Notes under the pieces: model-generated | Seen by the model: only the letters and a program-made list of their open reading frames with translations | The model's database searches: none | Told to the model about the DNA's origin: nothing | Program-made: the position numbers and the translations under genes | Assembly: GCF_014297445.1 (NCBI RefSeq) | Contig: NZ_JACORU010000009.1 | Location: 62,001 to 126,000, forward strand | Reading direction: 5' to 3' | Length of the DNA stretch: 64,000 nucleotides | Source: Ramlibacter albus | GTDB taxonomy: Bacteria; Pseudomonadota; Gammaproteobacteria; Burkholderiales; Burkholderiaceae_C | Part shown: positions 51,524 through 59,989 of the stretch, in pieces | Layout of the letters: each line of letters starts with the position of its first letter | Position numbering within the stretch: position 1 is the first letter of the stretch

Positions 51524-52546
51524 ATGCCAAAGAACAAGTCCACCATCTACGACCTCGCGCGGATGGCGGACGTCTCCGCCACCACGGTGAGCGCCGTGCT
51601 CAGCGGCAACTGGCGCGCGCGGCGCATCGGCGAGGAGACGGCGCAGCGCGTGCTCGCGCTGGCGGACAAGCACAGCTTCAGCGTCAACCGGCAGGCCAGC
51701 GGGCTGCGCACCAGCCGCTCGGGGCTGATCGGCATGATCATCCCGCTGCACGACAACCGCTTCTTCAGCGGCATGGCGCAGACCTTCGAGAAGCTCGCGC
51801 GACAGCGCCACCTCTACCCCATCGTGGTCAGCACGCTGCGCGACACCGCGCTGGAGGTGGAGACGGCGCGCACGCTCATCTCCTACCGCGTGGAAAGCCT
51901 GATCGTGGCGGGCGCCACCGACCCCGACGCGATCAGCGCCGTGTGCCGCTCGCACGGCGTCGCGCACGTCAACGTCGACCTGCCGGGCACCAAGGCCACG
52001 TCCGTGATCAGCGACAACTTCTGGGGCGCGCAGCAGCTCACCGAGGCGCTGATCGCGAAGGCGAAACCGCTGCGCGCCGCGGCCCGCAACCGGCCGTACT
52101 TCGTCGGCGGCCTGGCCACCGACTACGCGACGCAGCGGCGCATGGAAGGTTTCTCGCAAGCCGTGCGCGAGCGGCTCGGCGAGCTGCGGCCGGACCAGCT
52201 GGATGCGTGCGGCTACGAACCCGACCTGGCCGAAGCCCACGTGGCGGCGTTGCACGAGCGGCTCAAGGGGCTGCCGAGCGCGCTCTTCGTCAATTCGACG
52301 ATCGCGCTGGAAGGCGTGGTGCGTTTCCTGAAGACGCTGCCGCACGAGGAACTGGCCGCGTGCACCTTCGGCTGCTACGACTGGGACCCGTTCGCCGGCA
52401 TGCTGGCCTTTCCGCTGATGATGGTGCGGCAGAACGTGGACGGCCTGCTGGAAGAGGCGTTCGCGGTGCTCGACGCCGGGCCGCCCCGCGAGCCGAGCGT
52501 GATCGAGATCCGGCCGATCCTGATGTTCGGCGTCAATCCAGCTTGA
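51524..52546 (+). CDS. LacI family transcriptional regulator
   Basis: 340 residues. The helix-turn-helix TIYDLARMADVSATTVSAVLSGN and hinge region precede a periplasmic-binding-like effector domain (SGLIGMIIPLHDNRFFSG onward). Divergent from the arylsulfatase operon, with a palindromic operator between them, so it most probably represses that operon and itself. No clear ribosome site. Confidence 0.94.
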   Translation: MPKNKSTIYDLARMADVSATTVSAVLSGNWRARRIGEETAQRVLALADKHSFSVNRQASGLRTSRSGLIGMIIPLHDNRFFSGMAQTFEKLARQRHLYPIVVSTLRDTALEVETARTLISYRVESLIVAGATDPDAISAVCRSHGVAHVNVDLPGTKATSVISDNFWGAQQLTEALIAKAKPLRAAARNRPYFVGGLATDYATQRRMEGFSQAVRERLGELRPDQLDACGYEPDLAEAHVAALHERLKGLPSALFVNSTIALEGVVRFLKTLPHEELAACTFGCYDWDPFAGMLAFPLMMVRQNVDGLLEEAFAVLDAGPPREPSVIEIRPILMFGVNPA

Positions 52547-53516
52547 CGCCCAGGTCCACCGCCAGCTTGACCCACACGGGCACGTCCCGCTCCCAGTCCT
52601 GGCGCGTCTCCGCCAGGTTCTTCGGCTTGTTCGGGATCGCGAAGCTCTCGCGCAGCTTCGCGGCCGTGGGCGTGTTGGACCACTCCACCGCGGCACGCGA
52701 CAGCGCCTGCAGCACAGCCTCCGGCGTCCCGCTCGGCGCCATCAGCGGCAGCCCGCCTTCCAGCTCGACGAGGCGGCTTTCGATGCCCTGCTCCACGAGC
52801 GTGGGCACGTCGGGCAGCTTGGGGCTGCGGTAGTTGCCCGTCACGCCGATCGGGCGCACGCCGCGCGTGGACACGGTGTTGAACGCCTGGTAGCTGCCGA
52901 CCGCAACCTGCAACTGGCCGCCGGCCACGTCGACCCACATGGGCGCTTCGCCGCGGTAGTGCACCGACTGGATCTTCGTGCCTTCGGTCCGGTTGATCTG
53001 GTCGGCCACCATGTGCGGGTACGAGCCGGGCGCGTACGTGCCCATCGACGTCGGGTTCTTCTTCGCGTAGGCGATGAACTCCTTGAAATTGCGCACGCCG
53101 ATCTTCTCGGGCACGCCCACCACCAGCGGGCCGGAGGGGAACACCGCGATGGGCGTGAGGTCCTTGTCGAGGTTGTAGGGCAGCTTGCTGTACAGCACGC
53201 GGTTCTGCCACACGGTGCCGGAGGTCGTCATCAGCAGCGTGTAGCCATCGGGCGGCGACTTCGCGACGGCGTCGATGCCGATGATGGCGCCCGCGCCCGG
53301 CTTGTTCTCGACGACGACCTGCTGGCCCACCTTGGTGCCGAGGAATTCGGCGTAGTGGCGCGCGTACGCGTCGGTGAGCCCGCCGGGCGGGAACGCGACG
53401 ATGATGCGGATCTGCTTGCTGGGCCACTTGGCTGCCTGGCCGAACGCAGCGGCCGCGCCGAACGCACCGGCGGCCACGAGGAAACTGCGGCGCTTGGCGC
53501 CTTTTTTGAAGTCCAT
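52533..53516 (-). CDS. Bug/TctC family periplasmic solute-binding protein
   Basis: 327 residues. KRRSFLVAAGAFGAAAAFGQAA is a probable twin-arginine-like signal; IRIIVAFPPGGLTDAYARHYAEF and VVENKPGAGAIIGIDA are family motifs. It stands alone, convergent on the LacI gene (14-bp overlap) and divergent from the ThDP enzyme gene; the latter could be a functional partner. No tctAB gene is nearby. Confidence 0.93.
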   Translation of the reverse strand: MDFKKGAKRRSFLVAAGAFGAAAAFGQAAKWPSKQIRIIVAFPPGGLTDAYARHYAEFLGTKVGQQVVVENKPGAGAIIGIDAVAKSPPDGYTLLMTTSGTVWQNRVLYSKLPYNLDKDLTPIAVFPSGPLVVGVPEKIGVRNFKEFIAYAKKNPTSMGTYAPGSYPHMVADQINRTEGTKIQSVHYRGEAPMWVDVAGGQLQVAVGSYQAFNTVSTRGVRPIGVTGNYRSPKLPDVPTLVEQGIESRLVELEGGLPLMAPSGTPEAVLQALSRAAVEWSNTPTAAKLRESFAIPNKPKNLAETRQDWERDVPVWVKLAVDLGVKLD

Positions 53517-53601
53517 GGGCGCTCCTGGGATGAGGTGGGGGCATTGTGCCCATCGGCAGCCGCTGCGTCATCACGCGCTGCAGCGGGACGGCAGCCGTGA
53601 C

Positions 53602-53607
53602 TATGAT
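53602..53607 (+). promoter_or_regulatory. -10 element of a leaderless promoter (ThDP enzyme)
   Basis: TATGAT ends seven bases before the ATG at 53615, so the transcript should start at or next to the start codon. Two earlier in-frame ATGs (53546, 53603) lie upstream of that point. No convincing -35. Confidence 0.5.
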
Positions 53608-53614
53608 CGGCCGG

Positions 53615-55165
53615 ATGACCCGACCCACCCGCGGCGCCGATGTACTGGCCGCAAGCCTTCGCAACGCAGGCGTCACGCGCGTCTTCGCGCTCTCCGGCAA
53701 CCACGTCATGTCGCTCTTCGACGCCCTGCAGGACGTCGGCATCGCCATCGTCCATACGCGGCACGAAGCGGCGGCCGTGCACATGGCCGAAGGCTGGGCG
53801 CGCGTGAGCGGGCAGCCGGGCATCGCACTCGTCACCGGCGGGCCGGGGCACGCGAACGCGGTGGGTGCGCTCTACACCGCGCTGATGGCCGAGTCGCCCG
53901 TGGTGCTGCTGTCGGGGCATGCACCGCTGCGCGAGCTGGGGCGTGGTGCATTCCAGGAGATGGCGCAGGCCGAGATGGCGGCACCCGTGGTGAAGCGCGC
54001 GTTCACGAGCGAGCGTGCGGATGCGCTCGGGCGCGACTTCGCGGCGGCGGTGCGCACGGCGATGACGTGGCCGCGTGGCCCGGTCAACCTGAACCTGCCG
54101 TCGGACCTGCTGGAAGAAGACTGCGCAGCCGATGCGGCGGCCGGCGCCAGGGAATTCGCTGTGAGGCCCAAGCCGCTCGACGGGCAGCTGCAATCCGCCT
54201 TTGCGCAGCGGCTTGCAGCGGCGAAGCGTCCGCTCGTGCTGGCGGGTGCGGGCTTCGCCACGCGTGCGGGCCGCGCCGTGGCTCGCCGCTTCGAGCAAGC
54301 CACGGGCGTGCCCGTGCTCGTGATGAACAGCCCGCGTGGCCTGGCCGACCCGGCCCTCGGCTCACTGCGCGAAGTGGTAGCGCAGGCGGATTGCATCCTG
54401 CTTGCGGGCAAGCGTCTCGATTTCACGCTGGACTTCGGGCGCGCGTTTGCTTCGGGCTGCGAAGTGCTGGCGTTCGACGCGGATGCGCCCGCGGCGCTCG
54501 ACGCGATCGCAGTTGGCTTGCGCACGTCGGCATCGCAGTGGCAACGCGAAGTGCACGATGCAACCACTTACCGGCCCGCGGCATGGGACGCGGCAACCTC
54601 ATCACTGCCCGGCCGCCTGCATCCCGTGCAGGCCTTGCGGCCGCTGCAGTCGATCCTCGACTCGCATCCGGATTCCGTGCTCGTCATCGACGGCGGCGAG
54701 TTCGGCCAGTGGGCCCAGGCGTGCCTGCACGCACCGCACCTGCTCGTGAACGGCGTCGCCGGCTCCATCGGGTCCGCGTTGCCGATGGCGATCGGCGCGC
54801 GTTGCGCGCAACCCGGTGCACCGGTCGTTGCGATCATGGGCGACGGCACCTTCGGCTTCCACATGGCCGAGTACGACACCGCCGTCACCAACGCCCTGCC
54901 CTTCGCGGCCGTCGTCGGCGTGGACGGCCGCTGGAACGCGGAATTCCAGATCCAGTTGCGCCAGTACGGCGCGGCTCGTGCCAAGGGTTGCGAGATGCGG
55001 CCCTTGCGGTACGACCTCATTGCCGCGGCGATGGGTGCGCATGGCGAGCACGTCACCGCGCCGCCAGAGCTGTTGCCGGCTGTGCAGCGGGCGCTGGCGA
55101 GCGGGCAACCTGCTTGCGTGAACGTGGCCATCGAAGGCGTGGCCGCGCCGCGCGTGGCGCGCTGA
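53615..55165 (+). CDS. Thiamine diphosphate-dependent enzyme (acetolactate synthase-like)
   Basis: 516 residues from MTRPTRGADVLAASL. The catalytic Glu is in HEAAAVHMAEGWARVSG; PGHANAVGALYTALMAESPVVLLSGH and the ThDP/Mg motif MGDGTFGFHMAEYDTAV are clear. The family covers acetolactate synthase, benzoylformate and oxalyl-CoA decarboxylases; the exact reaction is not determined by the visible motifs. Followed three bases later by a TSUP exporter gene, perhaps exporting a product. Confidence 0.9.
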   Translation: MTRPTRGADVLAASLRNAGVTRVFALSGNHVMSLFDALQDVGIAIVHTRHEAAAVHMAEGWARVSGQPGIALVTGGPGHANAVGALYTALMAESPVVLLSGHAPLRELGRGAFQEMAQAEMAAPVVKRAFTSERADALGRDFAAAVRTAMTWPRGPVNLNLPSDLLEEDCAADAAAGAREFAVRPKPLDGQLQSAFAQRLAAAKRPLVLAGAGFATRAGRAVARRFEQATGVPVLVMNSPRGLADPALGSLREVVAQADCILLAGKRLDFTLDFGRAFASGCEVLAFDADAPAALDAIAVGLRTSASQWQREVHDATTYRPAAWDAATSSLPGRLHPVQALRPLQSILDSHPDSVLVIDGGEFGQWAQACLHAPHLLVNGVAGSIGSALPMAIGARCAQPGAPVVAIMGDGTFGFHMAEYDTAVTNALPFAAVVGVDGRWNAEFQIQLRQYGAARAKGCEMRPLRYDLIAAAMGAHGEHVTAPPELLPAVQRALASGQPACVNVAIEGVAAPRVAR

Positions 55166-55168
55166 CCC

Positions 55169-55909
55169 ATGTTCGACTGGTCCATCCTCTTTCTCGCCGA
55201 GCCGACTTTCGTCGCGGCGTACACCGTCTTCGGCATGGTCGGCTTCGGTGCCACGCTCGTCGCCGCGCCGGTGCTCGCGCATGTGCTGCCTGTCTCCACG
55301 CTCATCCCGGCGCAGTCGCTGCTGGACTTTGCGGCAGCATCCTCCAATGGCCTGAGACTCGGGGCGCACCTGGACAAGCGCGAGCTCAAGCGCCTGCTGC
55401 CGCCGATCGTGATCGGCTGCGTCATCGGCGCTTACGCGCTGCTCGCGGTCCCGGTCAGGACGATGATGCTGCTGCTCGGCATCTTCGTCGTCGGGTATGC
55501 GCTCAATGGGTTGCGGCCCAAGCCGGAGCGCCCGCCCATCTCGTCGCGCTGGGCATGGTGGTACGGCGCCACGGGCGGCGTGCTCAGCGCGATGTTCGGC
55601 GCGGGCGGCTGGGTGTACTCCATCTACCTGGCCCGCCGGCTGGAAGACCCGCAGGCGATCCGTGCGACACAGGTCGCCGTGCTCACGGCCACGTCGTTCA
55701 TCCGCGTCTCGCTGTTCGCGATTGCCGGCCGCTACTTCGACCTCAACCTGCTGCTGCTTTCGCTGTGCCTCGCGCCCGCGATGCTGCTCGGGCTGTGGAT
55801 GGGCAACCGCATCACGCTGGGCATGGACAAGAAGCGGTTCATGCAGGTGCTGTATGTCGTGCTGCTGCTGACGGGCGTGAGCCTCGTGGCGAGGACGCTC
55901 GCGTCGTGA
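55169..55909 (+). CDS. TSUP family transporter (TauE/SafE-type)
   Basis: 246 residues, about seven hydrophobic helices. GMVGFGATLVAAPVLAHVLP and GVLSAMFGAGGWVYSIYLARRL are the two repeated TSUP motifs. Members export sulfite, sulfoacetate or organic anions. Cotranscribed with the ThDP enzyme. Convergent, seven bases from another TSUP gene. Confidence 0.9.
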   Translation: MFDWSILFLAEPTFVAAYTVFGMVGFGATLVAAPVLAHVLPVSTLIPAQSLLDFAAASSNGLRLGAHLDKRELKRLLPPIVIGCVIGAYALLAVPVRTMMLLLGIFVVGYALNGLRPKPERPPISSRWAWWYGATGGVLSAMFGAGGWVYSIYLARRLEDPQAIRATQVAVLTATSFIRVSLFAIAGRYFDLNLLLLSLCLAPAMLLGLWMGNRITLGMDKKRFMQVLYVVLLLTGVSLVARTLAS

Positions 55910-55916
55910 TCGGGCT

Positions 55917-56642
55917 TCACGCCCGCACCGCCACCCACAGCAACGAAGCCCCCGAGCAAACCATCAGGGTGTCGATCAGCGACCGGTACGCTGCAGCCGA
56001 CAGCTTCAGCACCACGAACTTGCCGATGAACGAGCCGGCCATCAGCGTCGCGCCGACACCGATGCCGCGCGCGGCCACTTCCCACGTCAACGCGCCGAAC
56101 GCCTGGAAGGTACCGACCTTGGCAACGTACATGCCGATGGAAGACGCAGCTTCAGTGCCAAGAAATGCACCGCGCTCCAGGCCGTAGAAGGTGAAGAGCG
56201 GCACCGTGAGCGGGCCGGTCGAAGCAACCACGCCGGTCAGCACGCCCAGAGGCGCGCCAAGCAGCATCAGGTGCGTCACGGTGATGCGGAACTCGCGCCG
56301 AGCCAGCCAGCGCCGCACCGGGATGAGGGAGAGAAAGAAGAGGCCGAGTGCAGTTTCCGCGACGCCGGGTGGGATCGTGAGCAGCAGCCGTGCGCCGAGC
56401 ATCGCGCCCGGCACGGCCGTCACGCAGAACGCGCCGCACGCGCGCCAGTCGATTTCGCGGCGCCACGCGAGCACGCGGCCGAGGTTGCCCATGATGGCGG
56501 CGATCGCCATGATCGGGATCGCCTGCCGCGGCCCGAACAGGACCACGAGAATCGGCATCATCACCAGCGACGAGCCGGTGCCGACGATGCCGCCCAGCGT
56601 GCCCGCGAACAAACCGAAGGCAAGCAGCAGGGCGTAGTCCAT
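55917..56642 (-). CDS. TSUP family transporter (TauE/SafE-type)
   Basis: 241 residues. LFAGTLGGIVGTGSSLVMMPIL and LGVLTGVVASTGPLTVPLFTFYGL are the repeat motifs; about eight helices. It is only distantly similar to the convergent TSUP gene, so this is not a recent duplication. Ten bases downstream of the CaiB gene, last member of the ACAD-ACAD-Bug-CaiB-TSUP operon, suggesting efflux or uptake of the pathway's acid. Confidence 0.9.
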   Translation of the reverse strand: MDYALLLAFGLFAGTLGGIVGTGSSLVMMPILVVLFGPRQAIPIMAIAAIMGNLGRVLAWRREIDWRACGAFCVTAVPGAMLGARLLLTIPPGVAETALGLFFLSLIPVRRWLARREFRITVTHLMLLGAPLGVLTGVVASTGPLTVPLFTFYGLERGAFLGTEAASSIGMYVAKVGTFQAFGALTWEVAARGIGVGATLMAGSFIGKFVVLKLSAAAYRSLIDTLMVCSGASLLWVAVRA

Positions 56643-56652
56643 CGCGCCGAGT

Positions 56653-57861
56653 CTAGATCACCTTGCGTTCGCGCAAATCCGCCAGCTGCGACTCGGTGAG
56701 ACCCAACGCGCCGTAGACCTCGACGTTGTCCTGGCCGGTGTCCGGGCCCACACAGGGCACCGGCGCCACACGCCCGGTGAAGCGCGGCACCGCGGCGGGC
56801 GCAGGGATAGCGCCGAGCTTCGGGTCCTGCAGCTCGATCATCGTGCCGCGCGCGCGGAAATGCGGGTCGCTCAGCACGTCCTCGATGGAATAGACCTTGG
56901 TGAAAGGCACTTCCTCGCGGTCGAGCTTCGCGGAGATCTCTTCGAGCGACAGGCTCGCACACCACGCGGCCACCGTCTCGTCCAGTTCAACGAGGTTGGC
57001 GGTGCGCTGGACGTTGGTCGAGAAGCGCTCGTCGGTCGCGAGCTCTTCGCGGCCCATCGCGCGGCACAGGCGCGCGAAGATCGCATCGGACGAACCCACG
57101 AGCGTGATCCAGGCGCCGTCGCGCGTCTTGTAGACGTTGGACGGCGCCGTGTACCCGGCGCGCGAGCCCGTGCGGCTGCGCACCAGGCCGCCGATGCGGT
57201 GCTCCGCGGCCAGCGGGTCCAGCAGGCGGATCATCGCTTCGGTGGCGGAAAGGTCGATCTCCACGCCGCGCTGCTCTTCGCGCGGCATCGCGTTGCGCTC
57301 CACCAGTGCTGTCGCAATGGAGAACGCGCCATAGAGCGCGGACACCGCGTCACCCAGCGGGAAGTTCATGTGCTGTGGCGGCCCGTCCGCCTCACCCGTG
57401 AGGTGCGTGAAGCCGCTCATGGCCTCGAAGATGCGCGCGAAGCCCGGTCGGCGCGCATACGGGCCGGTCTGGCCGAAGCCGGTGAGGCGCAGCACGATCA
57501 GCCGCGGGTTGCGCGCGTGCAGCGTCGCGAGGTCCAGCCCCCACTGGTCGAGCGTGCCGGTGCGGAAGTTCTCCACGAGCACGTCGAAGTCTTCGATGAG
57601 CTGCAGGAACAGCGCCTTGCCCTCGGGCTTGCGCACGTCCAGCGAGATGCCCTTCTTGCCGCGGTTCGCCGTCTTCCAGAAGAGCGCGTGGCCCTCGTGG
57701 ACCGGCGCCAGGCCGCGCAGCGTGTCGTTGCCCTGCGGCAGCTCCAGCTTCACCACCTCCGCGCCCATGTCGCCGCACAACGTGGCCGCGAACGGCGCGG
57801 CCAGCACGGTGGCCATGTCGAGGATGCGCACGCCGCGCAGCGGGTAGCCCTGTGTTTCCAT
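56653..57861 (-). CDS. CaiB/BaiF family CoA transferase lacking the usual catalytic Asp
   Basis: 402 residues. CGDMGAEVVKLELPQGND and TGFGQTGPYARRPGFARIFEAMSG are family segments. In the latter the Asp used by formyl-CoA transferase (PGYD-type) is Ala (PGFA), so a different residue must serve or the activity is changed. Other family parts, RAGYTAPSNVYKTRDG and VPFTKVYSIEDVLSDPHF, look normal. ATG at 57861, five bases after the Bug stop. Confidence 0.92.
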   Translation of the reverse strand: METQGYPLRGVRILDMATVLAAPFAATLCGDMGAEVVKLELPQGNDTLRGLAPVHEGHALFWKTANRGKKGISLDVRKPEGKALFLQLIEDFDVLVENFRTGTLDQWGLDLATLHARNPRLIVLRLTGFGQTGPYARRPGFARIFEAMSGFTHLTGEADGPPQHMNFPLGDAVSALYGAFSIATALVERNAMPREEQRGVEIDLSATEAMIRLLDPLAAEHRIGGLVRSRTGSRAGYTAPSNVYKTRDGAWITLVGSSDAIFARLCRAMGREELATDERFSTNVQRTANLVELDETVAAWCASLSLEEISAKLDREEVPFTKVYSIEDVLSDPHFRARGTMIELQDPKLGAIPAPAAVPRFTGRVAPVPCVGPDTGQDNVEVYGALGLTESQLADLRERKVI

Positions 57862-57866
57862 GGCGA

Positions 57867-58841
57867 TCAGTTCGTCGTCTTCAGGTCGACCGTCCTGAGC
57901 ACGGCATCCCACGCGCGGCGGTCGGTCTTGATGCGCTCGTCGAAAGCGGCGGGGCTCGGGCTGAGCGGCGCGGCGCCCAGCCTGGCGAGCTTCTCCTTCG
58001 TCGCGGGAGAGTTCATCACCTTGGTGAGCGCCGCGTTCAGCGTGGCCACCACGTCCTTGGGCGTGTTCTTCGGCACCATCAGGCCCATCCACAAGCCGGT
58101 GTCGAGGCCGGGGACGCTCAGCTCGGAGAACGTCGGCACGTCGGGCACGGCGGGCGAACGCGTCTTGCCGGTCTGCGCGAGGATGCGAATGTTGCCGCTG
58201 TTCATGTACGGCAGCGTGCCGCCGAGGTTGTTGCACATCACCGGGATGTGGCCGGCCATCAGGTCGTTCACCGCGGGCGCGTTGCCCTTGTACGGCACGT
58301 GCTGCAGCTTGATCTTCTGCTGGTGGTTGACCATCTCGCAGACGAGGTGCGACGGCGTGGCGACACCGGCGGAGCCGAACGAGAGCGAACCGGGCTTGGC
58401 CTTGTCGGCGGCGACGAGGTCGGCCAGCGTCTTGTACGGCGTCTTCGCGTTGACGGCGAGGACGTTCGGCAGGTCCGCGACCAGGCCCACCGGCACGAAG
58501 TCGTCGATCGGGTGGAAGCGCAGGTCCTTGTGCGCGTACGGCAGGAACACGTTGGTGAGGCCCGCCATCAGGATCGTGTAGCCGTCGGCCGGGGCCTTGG
58601 CGACGAACTCGCTGCCGATCAGGCTGCCGGCACCGGCCTTGTTCTCGACGACGACCTGCTGGCCAAGGGCGGCACCCAGGTCCACGGCGACGGCGCGCGT
58701 GACAAGGTCCGTGCTGCCCGCGGCCGGGAACGGCACGATGATCTTGATCGGCTGGTCCGGGAAGGCAGCCAAGGCCACGGAAGTGGCGGATGCGATGGCG
58801 AGCGCAACGGCGGCGCGGCGGAAGTGGCGAGCGAGTGTCAT
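57867..58841 (-). CDS. Bug/TctC family periplasmic solute-binding protein
   Basis: 324 residues. Signal MTLARHFRRAAVALAIASATSVALA, then IKIIVPFPAAGSTDLVTRA and VVENKAGAGSLIGSEFV. ATG at 58841 overlaps the ACAD stop (ATGA), so translation is coupled to the dehydrogenase: an intracellular enzyme and periplasmic protein made from one transcript. Ligand probably the acid activated by the downstream CaiB protein. Confidence 0.93.
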   Translation of the reverse strand: MTLARHFRRAAVALAIASATSVALAAFPDQPIKIIVPFPAAGSTDLVTRAVAVDLGAALGQQVVVENKAGAGSLIGSEFVAKAPADGYTILMAGLTNVFLPYAHKDLRFHPIDDFVPVGLVADLPNVLAVNAKTPYKTLADLVAADKAKPGSLSFGSAGVATPSHLVCEMVNHQQKIKLQHVPYKGNAPAVNDLMAGHIPVMCNNLGGTLPYMNSGNIRILAQTGKTRSPAVPDVPTFSELSVPGLDTGLWMGLMVPKNTPKDVVATLNAALTKVMNSPATKEKLARLGAAPLSPSPAAFDERIKTDRRAWDAVLRTVDLKTTN

Positions 58842-59989
58842 TGTGTAGCTCCTTGGGAAGACTTGAGGAAGCGGCGGCCGAGCGTGGCGCGATGCAGCTC
58901 GGAGGCGCCGTCGTAAATGCGGAAAGGGCGCAGTTCGCGCAGGATCAGTGCGACAGGCGCGTCCTCGGACATGCCGAGCGCGCCCATCAGCTGCGCGGCG
59001 CGGTCGGCGACGCGGTTGAGCGCTTCGGACACGAAGACCTTGGCCATCGCCGACTCGGTTTTCACCGGCTGGCCTGCGTCCATCTTCGCGGCGCAGTCGA
59101 GCGTCATGAGGCGGCTGGCATGCAGGTCGATGTGGCAGTCGGCCACCATGGCCTGCACCTGTTGCAGGTCGGCGAGGCGGTCGCCGAAGGACTGGCGTTC
59201 GTTGACGTAGGCCTGCGCGAGTTCGAGCGCGCGGCGCGCGCGGCCCATGAGGCGCATGCAGTGCGACAGGCGCGCGGGCTCCAGGCGCTGCTGTGCGTAC
59301 ACGAAGCCCTGGCCCACTTCGCCGAGCACGGCATCGGCCGCGACGCGGCAGTTCTCGAACACGATCTCGCCGTGGCCGCCGATGGCAAAGGGATCGATGG
59401 CCTTGATGTTGCGCACGAGCCGGAAGCCCGGGTTGTCCGTGTGCACGATGAACTGCGTGGGTCCCTCGTCCGTCTGCGCCAGCACGATGCCGAACGTGGC
59501 GCCCACCGCGCCGGTGATGAACCACTTGTGGCCGTCGATCACCCAACCGTCGCCTTCGCGGCGCGCGGTTGTGCGCAGCATCGACGGGTCGGAGCCGGCG
59601 CCTGGCGCGGGTTCGGTCATCGCGAAGCAGGAGCGGATCCGGCCGGCGGCCAGCGGCTGCAGGTAAGCGCGCTGCTGCGCGGGCGTGCCCTGGCGAAGCA
59701 GGCTGATCATGTTGGGCTGATCCGGCGCGGCGCAGTTCATCGCACCGGGGCCGAGGTAGCTGCGGCCTGCCTCTTCCAGCACGCTCGCACGCTCCACCCA
59801 CGTGAGGCCGAGGCCGCCGTGCTCCACCGGCAGTTGCGGCAGGTACAGGCCCATGTCGCGCGCGATGGGGCGCAGCTCGCCGAGCACGCGATCCAGTGCC
59901 GCCGGGTCGTGCACGTGCGCTGCGTCCTCGCGCGGGATGCAGTGCTGCAGGACGAATTCGCGCACGCGCGCGATGTCGACCTGGGTCAT
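58838..59989 (-). CDS. Acyl-CoA dehydrogenase family protein (YDGA variant)
   Basis: 383 residues. CFAMTEPAPGAGSDPSML, WFITGAVGATF and GALGMSEDAPVALILRELRPFR are ACAD segments. The usual YEGT reads IYDGASEL, giving Asp for the catalytic Glu. Close in length to the upstream ACAD; the two start-stop overlap (ATGA) suggests a heteromeric pair or successive enzymes. Confidence 0.92.
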   Translation of the reverse strand: MTQVDIARVREFVLQHCIPREDAAHVHDPAALDRVLGELRPIARDMGLYLPQLPVEHGGLGLTWVERASVLEEAGRSYLGPGAMNCAAPDQPNMISLLRQGTPAQQRAYLQPLAAGRIRSCFAMTEPAPGAGSDPSMLRTTARREGDGWVIDGHKWFITGAVGATFGIVLAQTDEGPTQFIVHTDNPGFRLVRNIKAIDPFAIGGHGEIVFENCRVAADAVLGEVGQGFVYAQQRLEPARLSHCMRLMGRARRALELAQAYVNERQSFGDRLADLQQVQAMVADCHIDLHASRLMTLDCAAKMDAGQPVKTESAMAKVFVSEALNRVADRAAQLMGALGMSEDAPVALILRELRPFRIYDGASELHRATLGRRFLKSSQGATQ

